A stretch of DNA of 64,000 bases from assembly GCA_028023455.1 (NCBI GenBank), contig JAQFVV010006295.1, positions 1,176,001 to 1,240,000 on the forward strand, written 5' to 3'. The stretch comes from Epiperipatus broadwayi. Its lineage: Eukaryota; Onychophora; Udeonychophora; Euonychophora; Peripatidae. How positions within the stretch are numbered: the first letter of the stretch is position 1; the number at the start of each line of letters is the position of its first letter. The notes below the pieces were generated by a model. That model saw only the letters and a list, made by a program, of their open reading frames with translations, did not search any database and was not told the origin of the DNA. Made by a program: the position numbers and the translations under genes. Below, one piece after another: positions 24,865 through 38,080 of the stretch.

Positions 24865-27110
24865 GTATTTAATTTTTAGATAATATTTTTTAAACATCTT
24901 ATTGATTTTATTATGAATATGTTTTTTTTATCTTTCTCTGTTCTTTCATTATTTATTTATTTATTTTTGTTAACTCGATGTGAAAAGCTTGTTAAATTTT
25001 ATGATGTCATTTTATATATATTGAAGTGCTAGAATAAATTATATTAAAGGGAAAGCAAGCAATGATAATCAAATGTTAATTCTTATGTTCTATTGCCCAG
25101 TTATCTCAATCTTCCTTTGGACCGAGAATTTAACATCTATCCGTATACATAGTAACTACTATATATTATAACAAAAACTTTTTTGTGATTTAAAAAAAAA
25201 GATTTTGGCTAATACTGTGTACATGTTTTCACATGCTGAGAATTCCACAATCAGCAACAGGAAAATTATGTCTTTGATTCTCTAAGAATTAGACAGCTAA
25301 CATTTTAATGAAGTTGAATTCATCTATTGCAAGGGTTGTGATAATTCATATATTGATAGGGAGGACACATGTGAACTGAAGTCTTTTATTTTTTTTCGTA
25401 TTAGAGAATTGACTAGTCTTGTCTGGATAAATTATCTCTTTGTTTCTTGGTTAACTGACTTAATGAAATTATTGCTGGCAGTTGAAGAGAAAGAAATAGA
25501 ATATTAATTCGCTATTAAGTTAGCAAGCATTTAAAGATTTTTCATATTTTCTTAAACTAACTGGTCTTTTTAGCATTTCAACAGACTCTCTCATAACCCT
25601 TAAAATCATGTTTCCAGACTACAAAATTAAGATCGATGACTAGTTATCTAAAAAATATAATAGGAAAGCTGATGGAATTTTCTTTTGATTAAAAGTATTT
25701 TTATGTTTCCTAACTTTTATAGTAATGTGTTTTTCAGTTGTTTTATATAGTAGCATGGGTATTTTATAGACTACTTGATCCTGGTTTTTAGGTTCACAAA
25801 AAAATTCAATTGTTTTTATGTGTAGAAAATTGAAATCTTAATATGTTTACTGTAATTATCAGAAAGAAGGTATTTTTATTATAGATATTTTTTGCTCAAG
25901 ATGTTCTTCATCTAATAATTGATGTGCCTATGCCAAAAGGTTTTGCCACAGAAAATATATGAGCAGGATGGTGGTGGGATAGAAAATTTAGATATCTGTA
26001 TGTAATTAATTAGATTTCTAAAAACAGAATTCTATCAATTAAAACATAAAGGAGGGCTTTTTTTTTTTTTTTTTGGTATTAGTTTTACTTTCTATCATGA
26101 ATTTTATAAAAAAAATACTGTCCATTCATAAAATAAAAAAGGAATTTTAAATTATATATCATCAATATATAAAGTAAACTTTATTTACAACTACATTCAA
26201 TACTTTAAAAAAAAAAAAACAGAAAATAGTTGGTATATACAGGAAATAGTAATAAGCGCATAGATAAGCCTTTCACTTGGGTATTTTTTTTAGTTGTATA
26301 GATATAATATTTTCAAGGCAGTGTTTGTTTAATACTATAATGAAATCCGGGAGATTTTTATAATGTGCAAAAGTAGATGAAAGCCTTTCTAGCATGGATA
26401 CTAGGAAACTAAACCAAATATTAAAACTGATCAATAAATCATGCTTGATCAATTTTAAATTTTTATAATCGAAATATATGTTAATTCTAGGTAGAATGAT
26501 ATTGGTCAAAAATGATAAACATTGAATTAAGCTTAGTAAAAAATATTTGGGTGAACTTACAGCATTGACAGTAGGTTCTATCGCACTTAAGGTTTCTGTG
26601 ATTTAGATAAACCATAAAATTTGAGATATAATAAAGAACCCACTCTGAGTGTAAGTTTAATTTTTATATTATATTAATACTAGATGATTATTTTAGTTCT
26701 TACTGTTCTACTTGATTGCTTGCAATATAACAAAATATAATAAATTTATTAAATAAAGACGTATAAATAGATTGATAGTGATATTATTCTGATTTATGTA
26801 GAAAAAAAGATCAAACTTTTTATCAAACTTTCTAATCTGGATGATGATTGATCAGCTATATCATAATTTTGTTTTTATTCACATTTTATTTTGTTATTTT
26901 TTTTTGTTTTTAATATAAAATAATAATTGTCTCTATATGCAATATATTAGCTATTAAAACAGATGTTTCACATTGAAGAGAGCATAAAATTACGTGACGA
27001 AAAGGGCTTTTCTGTATAATTATATATATATTGTAATCACTGTTATATTACTTCATAATTTTTCTAAAATATATAAACTTGAAGTGCCATTGAGACTTAT
27101 TATCAGTAAT
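24865..27110. other. AT-rich intronic stretch, nothing recognised
   Basis: AT-rich noncoding sequence with long T and A runs (26,060; 26,206). A 35-base minus-strand segment at 26561-26595 has splice-like edges but too little information to call an exon. Confidence 0.4.
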
Positions 27111-27113
27111 GTT

Positions 27114-27340
27114 ATAATGGACGGAACGATTATCATCATACACCCCCCTAATACATATCATACCAGTCACGCTAGTCGCTAATTCGAACTTTAGCGGTGT
27201 GTAGTCCCACTACACATCGTGCATCCATGTTGGTCGCCAGATATAATGGACAGAATGATGACCACTAGCCCCAAAAGTTGATGATACCAGATATAACGGA
27301 CGGAATGATTACAACTAATCCCAAACATTGCTACACCAGA
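27114..27340. repeat. Degenerate repeat of an ATAATGGACGGAATGAT motif
   Basis: ATAATGGACGGAACGATTA (~27114), ATAATGGACAGAATGATGA (~27243) and ATAACGGACGGAATGATTA (~27294) recur, each preceded in two cases by CCAGAT and followed by a CTA-NCCC-AAA stretch. The stretch is richer in GC than its surroundings. It probably belongs to an unidentified mobile element. Confidence 0.55.
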
Positions 27341-27344
27341 TGTA

Positions 27345-30300
27345 ATGGGTGGTCAACTAACTTGCAGACTGTACTACTATGCAGATGTAGCAATATGGTG
27401 TGGGGATAACTTAATATGCACTTGAAACAATCTGCAAAGACCTACCAGGCTTAGAAGGGAAAAAAGTTGAATCCAACTATGTTCAGACTGTGGGTCATCT
27501 GATAAAGTGCTAATGAGAACCCGATGAAATGCTTAACCAATGATTGCATACCCTTTAATTGACTAACTCTATACTATTTAATAATATTAACTGCAATTTA
27601 GGTTAGTTCATCTACTTTCCCCTTTTTAATTCTGTTATGCCCTAATATTCAAGCCCAGAGAGAATATTGCTTTTAACTCCTTTAGCAGGTATGAACAGAT
27701 ATACACATAAACTCCTGCACCTATATATAGGTTATAACTAGCATTATTATATTTGTTTTATTTTCAAGCTTTTATATAATAAGAAAAATAGATGTGTATG
27801 CATGTATAATTATTTATAAACTGTGGAATGTCAGGACAACTCAATAAACCAGAAACCGGAATAATACAAGCTCTCAAACATTTATTAACAATAATAAATA
27901 TCAAGTATAACAACAGTAATAATGATAAGAAAAAAATATAAAAAAATATAATAATCATCATATGTACGTGTGTCACAAGTGAACCTCTACCATCTTACTA
28001 ATTAATTATCCTCTAGATCCAACCCTTATACCTCATGGTAGAAATCCACCTATGTCACTCATTCTCTATAAATCATAATTATATAGAAAAATAACTTTAG
28101 TTACTTAATGTAATTGAGATGCTGGCTAGCTAAATTACATATTTATAAATGTTAATCTATTTAACAAGTTTCCTCAATTTATATATATGATAGAGACAGA
28201 TACCAGTTGATTAGTCAAACATACTGGAAAATATATGTACACGGTTAATTACAAAATAAAACATATAATATGTATTCTGTATAAGTGTTATAATTTAACC
28301 TATATATAAATTTAGAGAATCTTACCTCAATATTTATGTGGATAACCTGATGTGAAGCAGGTGGTATTACCTAAATTTTATTTATAATGAAAATATAAAA
28401 AATATCAAAATGAATAATCCCCCCTTTTCTTCTTTGCTAATTCTGAAAAATGAGGCTTCAGCATCAGAGTGTGAAAATACAACAGATAGTATGAATTAAA
28501 AAAAAATTTACAATATTGATTCTTTGATTAAAAATTGTAATTGGAACAAAGTTCATAAAAATCATCATAATAAAAGTAGTAGTAGCTGATAGTTAGGCAA
28601 GTTGTTCTTCAAAGCAGTTTCACTTAGTAAATCATTTTCCTTAGCAAGGATAGATAGGTACAATGGTGCCTTCTGTAGTTGTGTTTAATGGTAAACATCT
28701 TGATCCTCATTTGATTCACCATAAAGTATTCCAATCCTTGTTTACTTTTGACTGTAGGCATCTTCTTGTGTGTTTACAAGAAGTAGAAATATATATATAT
28801 ATATATATAGATATAATGCAGCTGGCAGGAAATACCACGACACACAATAACATGTTTTGCTCTAGCCCATTTTCATATTAAAGTACAATTTAATAATTAT
28901 TTATAGAAAACTATTTCATTTTTTTTTCCTTTTCCAATTTCCAGCAAATTTAATTCTTGTTATTGTTTTTGAAAAGATTTAAAATATTCAAATTTACTCC
29001 AACAACTTTTAAAACACGATTTAATTATTTAAGAATTAATCAGTTATTCTTACTTCTTATTTCACTTTCTTTCCTTTGAATTTGATAAACTTTTATTACA
29101 GCATTTGACTTTTAAAATGTTTATAATTTAACTAAAAGAAAAAAATAAAACTCCATTTTAGCGTTCTAAATTTTTAGTTTTAATTGCTGTCTTTTGTTAC
29201 AGGTGCTATAACAATAAAAAGAATGATTTGTAAACTATCTTTTGTTTTTATACATTTCATGCATAGATGATATCTTTAACTGCCTATTGTTTAAATACAT
29301 TTAGAGTTATTATAAATAAATAAAAATAATAATACAATAAAATCAGTTTTATTTTCACACACATGTACCCACCTAATTAACTTCAGGTCATCCCAAATTC
29401 ATTTAACTATAAATTAATATTCAATTTTAAATTAAAATATATATATATACATTACAGTTTATTTAATCAAATAGTTTTATATATTTACACAATATTATCA
29501 AATAAAATACTGATTGTATTTTATTTTATAAATATAATAATTTATTGTGTATTATATGTATATAGGTAATAATAATAACAAATAATAATCTTCCCACTAT
29601 TAATATAAATTTCAAATACATTGGGTTCAATAAATATGCTTGATCTTTTTAGGAATGTGTGCATCGTAAGCTATCCTTTACAATGTAGATTCAGACATAT
29701 ATTTTTTTATTAAGTTTTAGCTTCTTGCTTAACATTTTTTACTAATATCTTTTTATCTTGAATTAAAAATTTTACCCATTTTATTTCCATTATTAAAAAT
29801 TTTAAGTTGACTAGATATGATTTATTCATCAGTTTTGATATCTTGTTTTTCTATTAGTTTGTTTTTGCACAGTATAAAAATCACCCTAATTTTATTATAC
29901 CACTAGCCAAACATTACTTCACAGAACATATGTTTATAAAATATAAACATGTTAAGGATTTTTGGTAATGCAAACTTTCTTTACTGGGTGTTTTAGTCAG
30001 TACTGTGTGTTAAGGATCTTCCTACGGGCTCAACATTTTCTACTACAATATGAAGTTTGTATTAATATAAAGTTTATGATGGAAATTATAACTAATAAAA
30101 ACTTTGTTTTCTGGGTGTTTTAGTCGCTAAAAAGTTAGATGGCATTCTTTTTCATTCTACTTTTAGAAAACCTACCAATGCAAGCAGATCTCAGTTTCTT
30201 TCTCATTATCACCCTACTGATGTTCTTACATAAGAACACATTGATTAATGGTAAATATCTTTTTTGCCAAGAAATATCTATAATTCAAAATATTCTACTT

Positions 30301-31685
30301 TTTAGTAATTACAATAGGCATACTTATTAACAAAGCTTTGTATGTGATTGGTGATGTGAAAAGTAGAAGAATAAACTTGAAAGATTTTTATTTAAATGTT
30401 AGGGCTTTTTTTTTTTGTTATGTACAAAAGAAATCAGTAGTAAGGTCAGTAGACATCTTTTTTATCTAAACATTAAGCCATCTTTTTCCATAGGGAAAAA
30501 CATGAATTTTTTTTTTTTCTGGATTTTTTCACATAAATCTAAAAATTAAATATTTATAGAACATCAAGGATTCTATGAAATTTCATTTTTTCAATGTTCA
30601 AAGAACTGCTTGAGTGAATGAAATGTGCATATTAGTATAAGAGTGAATATGAGAACTCAGTAATGCTTTTAATTAAAACTCAGTATCATCAGCTTTCACA
30701 TTACAAGCTGTAAAGATATGTTTTATTTAATATGAGGAAACTCATTGTATTTCAGTTTAATGGAGACATATTTTATATCTTTCATCACTCATTACCAATA
30801 CTTTCACTTAAATCAATCACCAAGAAACAAAGAGAAATAATACAGGAATTTATTTTAAAATTTACCTAGCAGTGATTAATCTAATCTCTGATAAAATGAC
30901 AATTATTGCATGGACTGTAGGTTATTCACATCTTTGCTATTATTTTAAAAATCATCACAGCAATAGTTCTGGATAGCTAAGCTTGAAACAAGTTAACAAA
31001 TTTCATCAAAACATCAATTGTTTATTTTTGCAGAGAATTTGTTTGTAAAGCATGTTTTTATTTTACAGACTTTAGCCAAAGGAATTTTTTTGTTGTGATC
31101 ATGTAGATCAGTCAGCACCATGGAAGAATGATGTTACAATTGTTCAGAGGCTTTTTATTTTAAAAAATGATTTACTATATAATTATTATATTTTCTGCTT
31201 TAAGGCAAGTTCTGCTATTTACTGGACCCATTGATATCTTTCGATTCCTAAACTTATTAGAATTTGCTCTAGTATTAAGTAGATTTGCATTATAACATTA
31301 AATAAAATCAAGTAGAATAATAAATTATTTCAATCAGTGCTTTTTAGAAGAGATGATTTATTGTATAGATTTTAACTATGTAATATCTGAAACAGGTTTT
31401 TTTCTATTTATTAGAACTTTGAATATTAAAAACCTTTTATCAGTATTTTATAAAAAACATTATAAATATATATGAAAGAAAATCATAGAAGGATCTTGAA
31501 ATTTTAGTTTATGTACTGAGACTTACATATTTATATACAGTATATGTTTTTAATGTTTTTGTTTAACAAAAAAAAAAGGTTAATTTTTATTTAAGTAATA
31601 ATGAAAATAATAATATTAATTGGCAATTGTTAATTGGATTTATAGAGAAGATATTTTTGTTTTTTACAATGACTGATATGCCCAT
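27345..31685. other. AT-rich stretch with weakly structured patches
   Basis: Around 27,820-27,890, TGTGGAATGTCAGGACAAC followed by CCAGAAACCGG is compositionally unusual and could be the edge of an LTR or other element, but no second copy or terminal pair was found. The rest is plain AT-rich DNA with (TA)n at ~28790-28810. Confidence 0.35.
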
Positions 31686-31688
31686 AGC

Positions 31689-31878
31689 AACTTTCTTCAT
31701 ACAACAACAATACCATTTGGTGCAAGTTGTGCACTTAGATGCATTACCCTCAGATTCAAGGCTCCTCACTGATGAGGGTTTATTCTGGGGCTATTGGATG
31801 AATAATGCACAACCTTCTAGCACCTATTGATTACTAGAGCTTACATCAGGTAGCACTATTGTGCGGAGAAAGTTGCCA
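31689..31878. repeat. Diverged relative of the foldback MITE family
   Basis: CTCAGATTCAAGGCTCCTCA with CTGATGAGGG (31,750-31,780) matches the interior of the 57703 MITE (CTCAGATCCAAGGCTCCTCG). The outer portions GCAACTTTCT and AGAAAGTTGCC are inverted to each other, and CACCTATTGATTACTAGAGC matches the family arm. Heavily mutated. Confidence 0.55.
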
Positions 31879-31879
31879 T

Positions 31880-33705
31880 TGACAATAGTTTATATAAGCA
31901 TAAGAAAAGGTGGTCATATGATATATACATGGGATAGTGATTAATTCGTAATATATTATTAAGTAATGAATTTCAAGATGTAGTTTTATAACACATCTAG
32001 GTAGATTTTTCAAGTCATTTTATAATGAAGAAGAGTAATTAGAATGCCTGAGTAGCAGTCCCATCAATATTTGATATTTATAGCTATTACCATTCATTTA
32101 AAAAGAAGATACTGTTACAATAAAGATTGCAAATTGCCTCTATCGATGATTTCTTTATGTTTTGGATTATCGAAGCTACTGATTATACTTGGAAATATTT
32201 AAAATTTTGAAAGCAATGTGATAATTTGTAAATAACTTTTTAGTGTAATAGGCAGTACATTACCTGTCATATCTCCAAAATAGTGATGCCATTAACTTTC
32301 AGCCTTGCATCTTTGTAAGATATGTACAATTCAGTCTGCATTATTAAAATCGTTAGATAATTGTTAAAAATAAAATAGCAAATTTCAACAGAAATTCTAG
32401 GTTATTTAAATTTTGAATCTGAAATCTAATAAAACACACGAACTTGCATTATTTTTTAATGAAGGATGTGGTCACTAAGAAGCAAAGAATCTGAAATTAG
32501 GAAAATGCATTTCAATTGTTTAGATGAGAGTTAATCAGAGGAAATAGTGGCAGAAGTGTAAGTTTTCCAAACCTAGGAAAAAGACAGAAATGTTATTTCA
32601 TTAGTACTCAATTAAGATTTTATGAATGCTCTTAGAGTCTATGTTGAATGTGATCTTTTTTTTTTTTTTTTAAAAAATTAAATCTCAATAATATTTTTTG
32701 ACACATAGGAATATTTGGAATGAAGGAAACCAATCTGCATTTGTCATTCAGGCCTGATATCATTAATCATATCACAGTCGCAGAATATGCCATTATAATA
32801 ATGCAAAATAAATATTTTATAAGGGTGAAAATTTTAAATTAAAAAAAAGTTTCAAATTTATTAAGTAATCTTATTTTTCAAGTAATATTATATTCTGATC
32901 ATATGCATGACTGAGCTTGTGTATCCATATATATATATGCTTACACACACAATTTTATTCATATAGTAATAATGCCATTTATTTATCTTTTGTTTCTGCT
33001 GACACATATCTTTCTCTTCTAAAATTGGCATTGCTAACCATTACTGCACTACATCACCTTTTTTTTCAAAAAAGGCAATAGTTATTATACAGAATTAAAG
33101 TTTAAACAGATTTGTAAATTCTGTTGTGAAAGCAAAATTCATTTCCAGCGTGATGAGATGGGAAATGAGAGTTATGTGACTTGCATTTTGAAATGAAGAT
33201 TACTTGAAAATTGTCAGTCTTTTCAATATAGTGCCCGAACAAGATTTTTTTTAAAAGTTTTAATAAAAATTATTCAATTATCAGTTTAATTTTTGATTTT
33301 TTTCTTTTTTTTTTTTTAAAGTAGCGTTTAGTGAATATTCTAAGTAAATAATATCAACTATACATCTGTGTGTGTATGGGGTTTGTGTTGTCATGTGATT
33401 GAATATGCTATGCCTGCATTGTCATAAACTTCCAGTTTTTTTTAATGTAATTATTTGTATGGATTTTGATAAATGAACTATTATAAAAATTAATCTGATA
33501 ATTATCACCAACTTTGAAAAAGCCATCAAAAAGGTTACATTTTATATGTAATAATAATTATATACAGTACTCTCACCCCTATTTGTGGTTTCATTTATTT
33601 GCAAATCAAAATAAATAAATAAGGACATTTTAATTTTCTAATATTTAATATTTTTAGTTCACAACACAACTACTAAGCGCTGCAGTCATAATATATTTTT
33701 ACTTA
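31880..33705. other. AT-rich stretch without recognisable genes
   Basis: Noncoding AT-rich DNA with poly-T runs near 32,658 and 33,310. I see no repeat pair or splice-flanked frame that I can support. Confidence 0.4.
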
Positions 33706-33712
33706 TTTTTAG

Positions 33713-33883
33713 AGTGTATTGAAAGAGGATTGGAATAAATTGAATGGAGATTGGAAAAATTTAAACATTAAAGAGAATGAAAGAGGTAGCGTTTTTATGC
33801 TTCTTCATTTAGGTCTTTATAACAAAATTGAGGAATATGAAGTTAGAATAGTGGAATTAATGAAACAGCCTTTAGTCAAATAG
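33713..33883 (+). pseudogene. Unidentified open segment, exon or transposon relic
   Basis: Directly after an acceptor-like TTTACTTATTTTTAG, 56 codons stay open to TAG at 33881-33883. The translation is rich in Lys, Glu and Trp, starting SVLKEDWNKLNGDWKN and including NKIEEYEVRIVELMKQP, which is unlike the Phe/Ile/Tyr-rich frames produced by chance in this AT-rich DNA. After the stop, a shifted frame continues with KNKKVPGLEKLLDNK and, past further stops, MFNLANKVFEYCLC. This pattern suggests a decayed coding sequence, either a terminal exon or a transposon protein. I do not recognise the family. Confidence 0.3.
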
Positions 33884-34435
33884 GATAGAAGTAAAAAACA
33901 AAAAAGTACCAGGATTAGAAAAATTATTGGATAATAAGTAGTATGAAATAAATGAATTTAATTGTGATATATAGAGAGGTATGTTTAATTTGGCTAACAA
34001 GGTTTTTGAGTATTGTTTATGCACAGAATTTTTGGCTTTGTTTTAAGAAACCATTTATATCACATCGTCACAAAATCTAATTTTTTTTTTTTTATACGTG
34101 TAATTTCTTTAATTTTGTTCTTAAATGTGTCTGTATATATATATGTACATGCGTGTTAAAACTATTTTATAGAGCTTGTTACTATCCATTGCAATGCTGT
34201 GAATCAAATGTCACGGATAAAGGATTATTATATATGGTTTACCTCCAAATACAAGTCTTAGTAGAACAACTTCTCAGAATTAAAAAAAAACAACTTCATA
34301 TATCACAATAACATGGTGTTCGTTGCCTGACTGAGTAATAGTTTCTATAAAAGATTATTATTTTATTGATATTCTCATTATTATTATTTTACATTGAATA
34401 TTATATGATCTCCCTCCTTTTAGACATCTTTATTG

Positions 34436-34581
34436 TAATAATGATATAGTTGTTTTTTTTTTTAAAGTGTCATAGCATCGGCCGGGACGCGAACCCACAA
34501 CCCGGGCAACTGCCTGCAAGTGCAAGGCAGTTGTGCTGACCTCTCGACCCCCAATGCAAGACAATAATAATGATATAGTTG
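34436..34581 (-). mobile_element. tRNA-like SINE, copy 2, with perfect 17-bp target duplication
   Basis: TAATAATGATATAGTTG occurs at 34436-34452 and again at 34565-34581, exactly bracketing the insertion. On the minus strand the order is tRNA-like body (34557-34475, 83 bases), short GATGCTATGACAC end, then an A11-type tail (plus-strand T11 at 34453-34463) against the duplication. Acceptor strands GCATTGG and CCGATGC pair; box B-like GGTTCGCGTCCC is present. The perfect duplication implies a fairly young insertion by LINE machinery, plausibly RTE-like since that clade is present nearby; the partner is an inference. Confidence 0.85.
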
Positions 34582-35027
34582 TGGCTGTATTTAAGATTAA
34601 ATATGTAATTTGAAAAATTGGTTTTGGAATACAAAATAAAAATAAAAAGACCAATATTTGTTATTTCATCTAATGGGATCTGCTTCAGATACTAATTTTT
34701 TTCAGATCATAAAAAATAACATCAACCAAAATATCACTACAACATGGATGTGTAAATTGTTTTACATTATTGTAACAACATATTAGGTTCTTATTTTTTA
34801 TTAAAAAATGTCACTATTATCTGTTTATTAGGAAGATAAAAATTGTTTAACATATACATTCTACTGAACATATCATTTTTTTCATTCTATTATAAGTCAT
34901 TAGAAATAGTTTTAAGTAGTCGCATATTTTAATGCTAATGTGTTATTTTCAATAAAGCATTATTTTTTATAAATCAGAAAAAATTCTATAGATTGTTCAG
35001 CATTTAAAAAGTTAATAAATCACACTC

Positions 35028-35151
35028 TTAATAACTTTGAAAGCAGCCATGGTTTTGACTGTATACTGTGTTGGTGCTTGGTGCAGTTTTATTAAATGAT
35101 TCTTTTTCAATTATTTTTAATGTTATTTCCCCTTCAGTTAAATTCACTTTG
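35028..35151 (-). CDS. Weak candidate terminal exon on the minus strand
   Basis: On the minus strand an acceptor TTAATTCATCCTTTTACAG precedes one base plus 40 open codons ending in TAA (35030-35028). The translation begins KVNLTEGEITLKIIEKES and ends SQNHGCFQSY. It lies on the same strand and downstream of the gene B exons at 39.6-39.8 kb, but their second exon ends in phase 0 while this needs two preceding bases, so at least one further exon would be required. No clear AATAAA follows closely. It may equally be a chance frame. Confidence 0.25.
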
Positions 35152-36448
35152 CTGTAAAAGGATGAATTAACATAAATACTAAGTCATTAATTAAAAAAAA
35201 TAAAAATCTGAAGATATCAGTAGCTCAAAGAATGAACTTCAAAGAAAATGCCATGTTTTACTTGTTTTCTGATTGGTCCACTCTTTGATTTTAAGACTGT
35301 AAATAAGCTTATATATGTTGTCTTCATTGTGCTGATCAAACTATAATTTTTCTGAATTTTATTTAAATATTTACAATTTTACAAAATATTTCCATAATAA
35401 TCAATAAAAGTAAATTCTTTTATGTTTACATTTATACTTTTTAAAAATATCTTTTGTAGTTTGAAATTTACATTAAACACATACTCTGATATGTACAAAA
35501 AAAAATTACAAACACAAATGTACATTTATGAATTGTCAAAATTCAGCTGTACCAATCTTTGGTGATAATTTAATAGTTCGTAATACAATTTTTAGTTTTA
35601 GAATAGTATTTGGTATATTTGTGACTATTTTATAATTATTCAGATTCCAAAATTAAAGTTCTAACAATGAAGATTTCACTAATTTACTTTCCTTCTTGAT
35701 TTTAACAGTTTGTCAATGGTGATGAGGAGTCATTGTTATTACATAATTCAATGTCGCTCATGTTATTGTTATTTTTTTAATATTTGGGTGTTTCAAATAT
35801 GATTTGTTAAGAATATTTTTTGTTTGTATGTAAATTCTAATAAACCAAGTCAAATTTATTAATTTTTACTATAGAATAAAGATTTAAAACCTAAACGAAA
35901 ATTTGAACTTTTGCCTCAAATTGTCATTAGGTTTTGGTGGAAAATAATTACAATACAGAATAGTTAAAGCAAATTATTAGAAACAATAAGGTAATTACAA
36001 ATTTTGTATCATTTAACAGTTATATTAATCTGTTTTAATAATACTTATTTTTAGCATTTTAATCATAACACTTTTAGCATTATGCATATTAAAAGTATTA
36101 AATGCTTTTAAATAGTAATTATTTTTAATATTTTATTCTTATCATTTTTATTGGATTGTAATATATATATATTCAATCAATAAATAAATGTGTCTTTGCA
36201 AGGTGTAGTAAACAGCAATAGATAATATAAAATATAAAGAGAGCTAAATTTGCAATTTTATGTGCTATGATATTTAATGTAACTTTTTCCATTGTCAAAA
36301 CTGTGACATAATAAATTAAAAGGGATATTTGTTTTGTTGCATCATGTTTTTGATATTAGAGGGTATTGCATTTAATATTATAGTGCATTTAAGTTATAAA
36401 TTAATTTCATATATATATAGGGATAACAAAGTCCTAAATTTTACTATG

Positions 36449-36585
36449 ATAATTGATCAGAAATGAACTTGCAAATATACCCATCTTTTCTATGTCAATG
36501 CCAATCTATTTTTTTTTTTTTTTTATCTAACAAATAAATTAGCATTGATATAAAAAAAGGTGGCATTGTTGCAAGTTCATTTCAG
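36449..36585. repeat. Inverted repeat with ~45-bp arms
   Basis: AGAAATGAACTTGCAA at ~36450 and its inverse TTGCAAGTTCATTTCA at ~36570 form the arms, with TGCCA and poly-T/A matching inward. A hairpin-type repeat similar in style to others in this window. Confidence 0.6.
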
Positions 36586-36929
36586 TGTTTTCTTGGATGT
36601 CTGGCTTGTGAATTATTATAGTAATCTTTTTGGATTTGGTTACTTGATAAGCCATGAGTTAAAACAGACTTAATAAAATTAGCACAAAGTTTGTATATAT
36701 ATATATAAACAGTTTTAAGTAGCCCGTGATAAGGATATCTTTACTTCTATTCAAAGACTAATAACTATGGAAAAGAAAATAATTGAAGTAATTATTTTCT
36801 TTTTCTTATTTTACATTCTGACTAACAATGTTACTGAATTGATTATGGAGTAATTTGCTTGAAAATTCTCAACTCTAAAAAAGTTCCGTATTTCATAAGA
36901 ATCCAAACTACAGATCATAAGCAATGCAC

Positions 36930-37087
36930 AGTTTGGTTTGATATATTTAACTTAAAGTAATGGTAGGAGGGGGAGTCCATAAATTAAGTAATAATTTACT
37001 AAATTTTAAAAATGGTGATTGAATTTATTAATTTATGGAATCCCCCCCCCCTCCACCTATTTCAAGTTCAATATATCAACCCAAATT
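36930..37087. repeat. Inverted repeat containing G/C-run arms
   Basis: GTTTGGTTTGATATATTTAA and GGAGGGGGAGTCCATAAATT (36,930-36,990) mirror TTAATTTATGGAATCC, C10, CTCC and CAATATATCAACCCAAA (37,027-37,087). The loop is ~37 bases. A second, partly duplicated segment ending in G13 (37158-37170) follows. Confidence 0.7.
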
Positions 37088-37524
37088 GTGGTCAACAATC
37101 CTCATTTCAATTTCAAGTTAAATATACCAATCCAAATTGCGATCAAAGCAAAAAAATGGGGGGGGGGGGGTAGTGCATTACTCATCCAATTAAGTAAAAG
37201 TGTTTTTTATAAAATATTTTTTATGCAATTTTTTTTATTTATTTTTAATATTTGGATATTTATCAATAGTCTTTTGTAACTATTGATATTCAAATTTTAA
37301 AACAGAAAATATAAATAATGTCACTGTATTCTGGTTGTTTGAAATAAAATTCACACCATGCATTAAAAATTGTTTACAATATATTTTTTTTTTTTGTTTA
37401 TGAAATCAATCAAAAGAAATTAAGATTTTCTTTTTTTTTTTTTCTAGTTTTATTAACTGTAAATACTTTTTAGTCAATATTTAGTGAAAGTTATTTTAAA
37501 AAATAGACTGCCATCTATTGAAAT

Positions 37525-37935
37525 GTTGTGATTATTTATTAAGCACATAGGAAGTATGTAAATACTTTTAGAGAAAGGCTTTAACCTTTCTCATATGTAC
37601 CTAGAATGTTTATAATAGTCAAACAATGTCTTTTTTTGACTATAGAGAGACCTCTCAAACCTCAACACAAGATAGCGACTTTATAAAGATAAGAACGATC
37701 TAAATTCCCACTTATTATGTAGGCCAATCAGAAGCATTAGATTGGCCTATACAAGTGGGAATTTAAATCGTTCTTTATAAAGTCGCTATCTTGGGTCAAA
37801 GTTGAGAGGTCCCTCTATAATCAGAAAAAGGCATCGTTTGACTATTATAAAAGTTCAAGGCATATATGATAAAAGTTAAAACTTTTCTCTAAAATTATTT
37901 ATATACTTCCTGTGCGCTTAATAAATAATCACAAC
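37525..37935. mobile_element. ~410-bp palindrome (foldback or MITE-like)
   Basis: The arms are ~200 bp each, meeting at TAGGCCAATC-loop-GATTGGCCTA near 37730. The outer ends GTTGTGATTATTTATTAAGC and GCTTAATAAATAATCACAAC mirror each other. Arm similarity is high, with several indels. Conserved blocks include AAGATAGCGACTTTATAAAG and GAGAGGTCCCTCTATA. No coding capacity; it would form a long hairpin if transcribed. Confidence 0.8.
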
Positions 37936-38080
37936 TTTGCATTAGTTTATATATTTCCAGTATAAGGATCGTAATATTAACTCATTGTAAATTGCAAGAT
38001 TTTGTGAAGGTTAGTTTGTAAAGGAAATAGTGGACTTAAAAAATGATAAGACTAACAACTTCATGCTCCCAAATCAAGAT

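Noticed and set aside
26561-26595. 35-base minus-strand exon
   Set aside because: Splice-like edges are present, but the exon is too short to judge and its phase does not follow gene B exon 2 directly.
28327-28371. 45-base minus-strand exon (phase 0)
   Set aside because: A good donor (GAG|GTAAGA) but a poor acceptor with an A-rich upstream; insufficient support.
35262-35296. Minus-strand 35-base exon upstream of 35151
   Set aside because: No frame joins in phase to the 35151 segment, and the donor GTAAAA is weak.
35701-35781. Plus-strand exon after TTTCCTTCTTGATTTTAACAG
   Set aside because: The acceptor is good, but neither open frame fits the phase between gene A exons, and the frame closes within 24 codons in hydrophobic, AT-driven codons.
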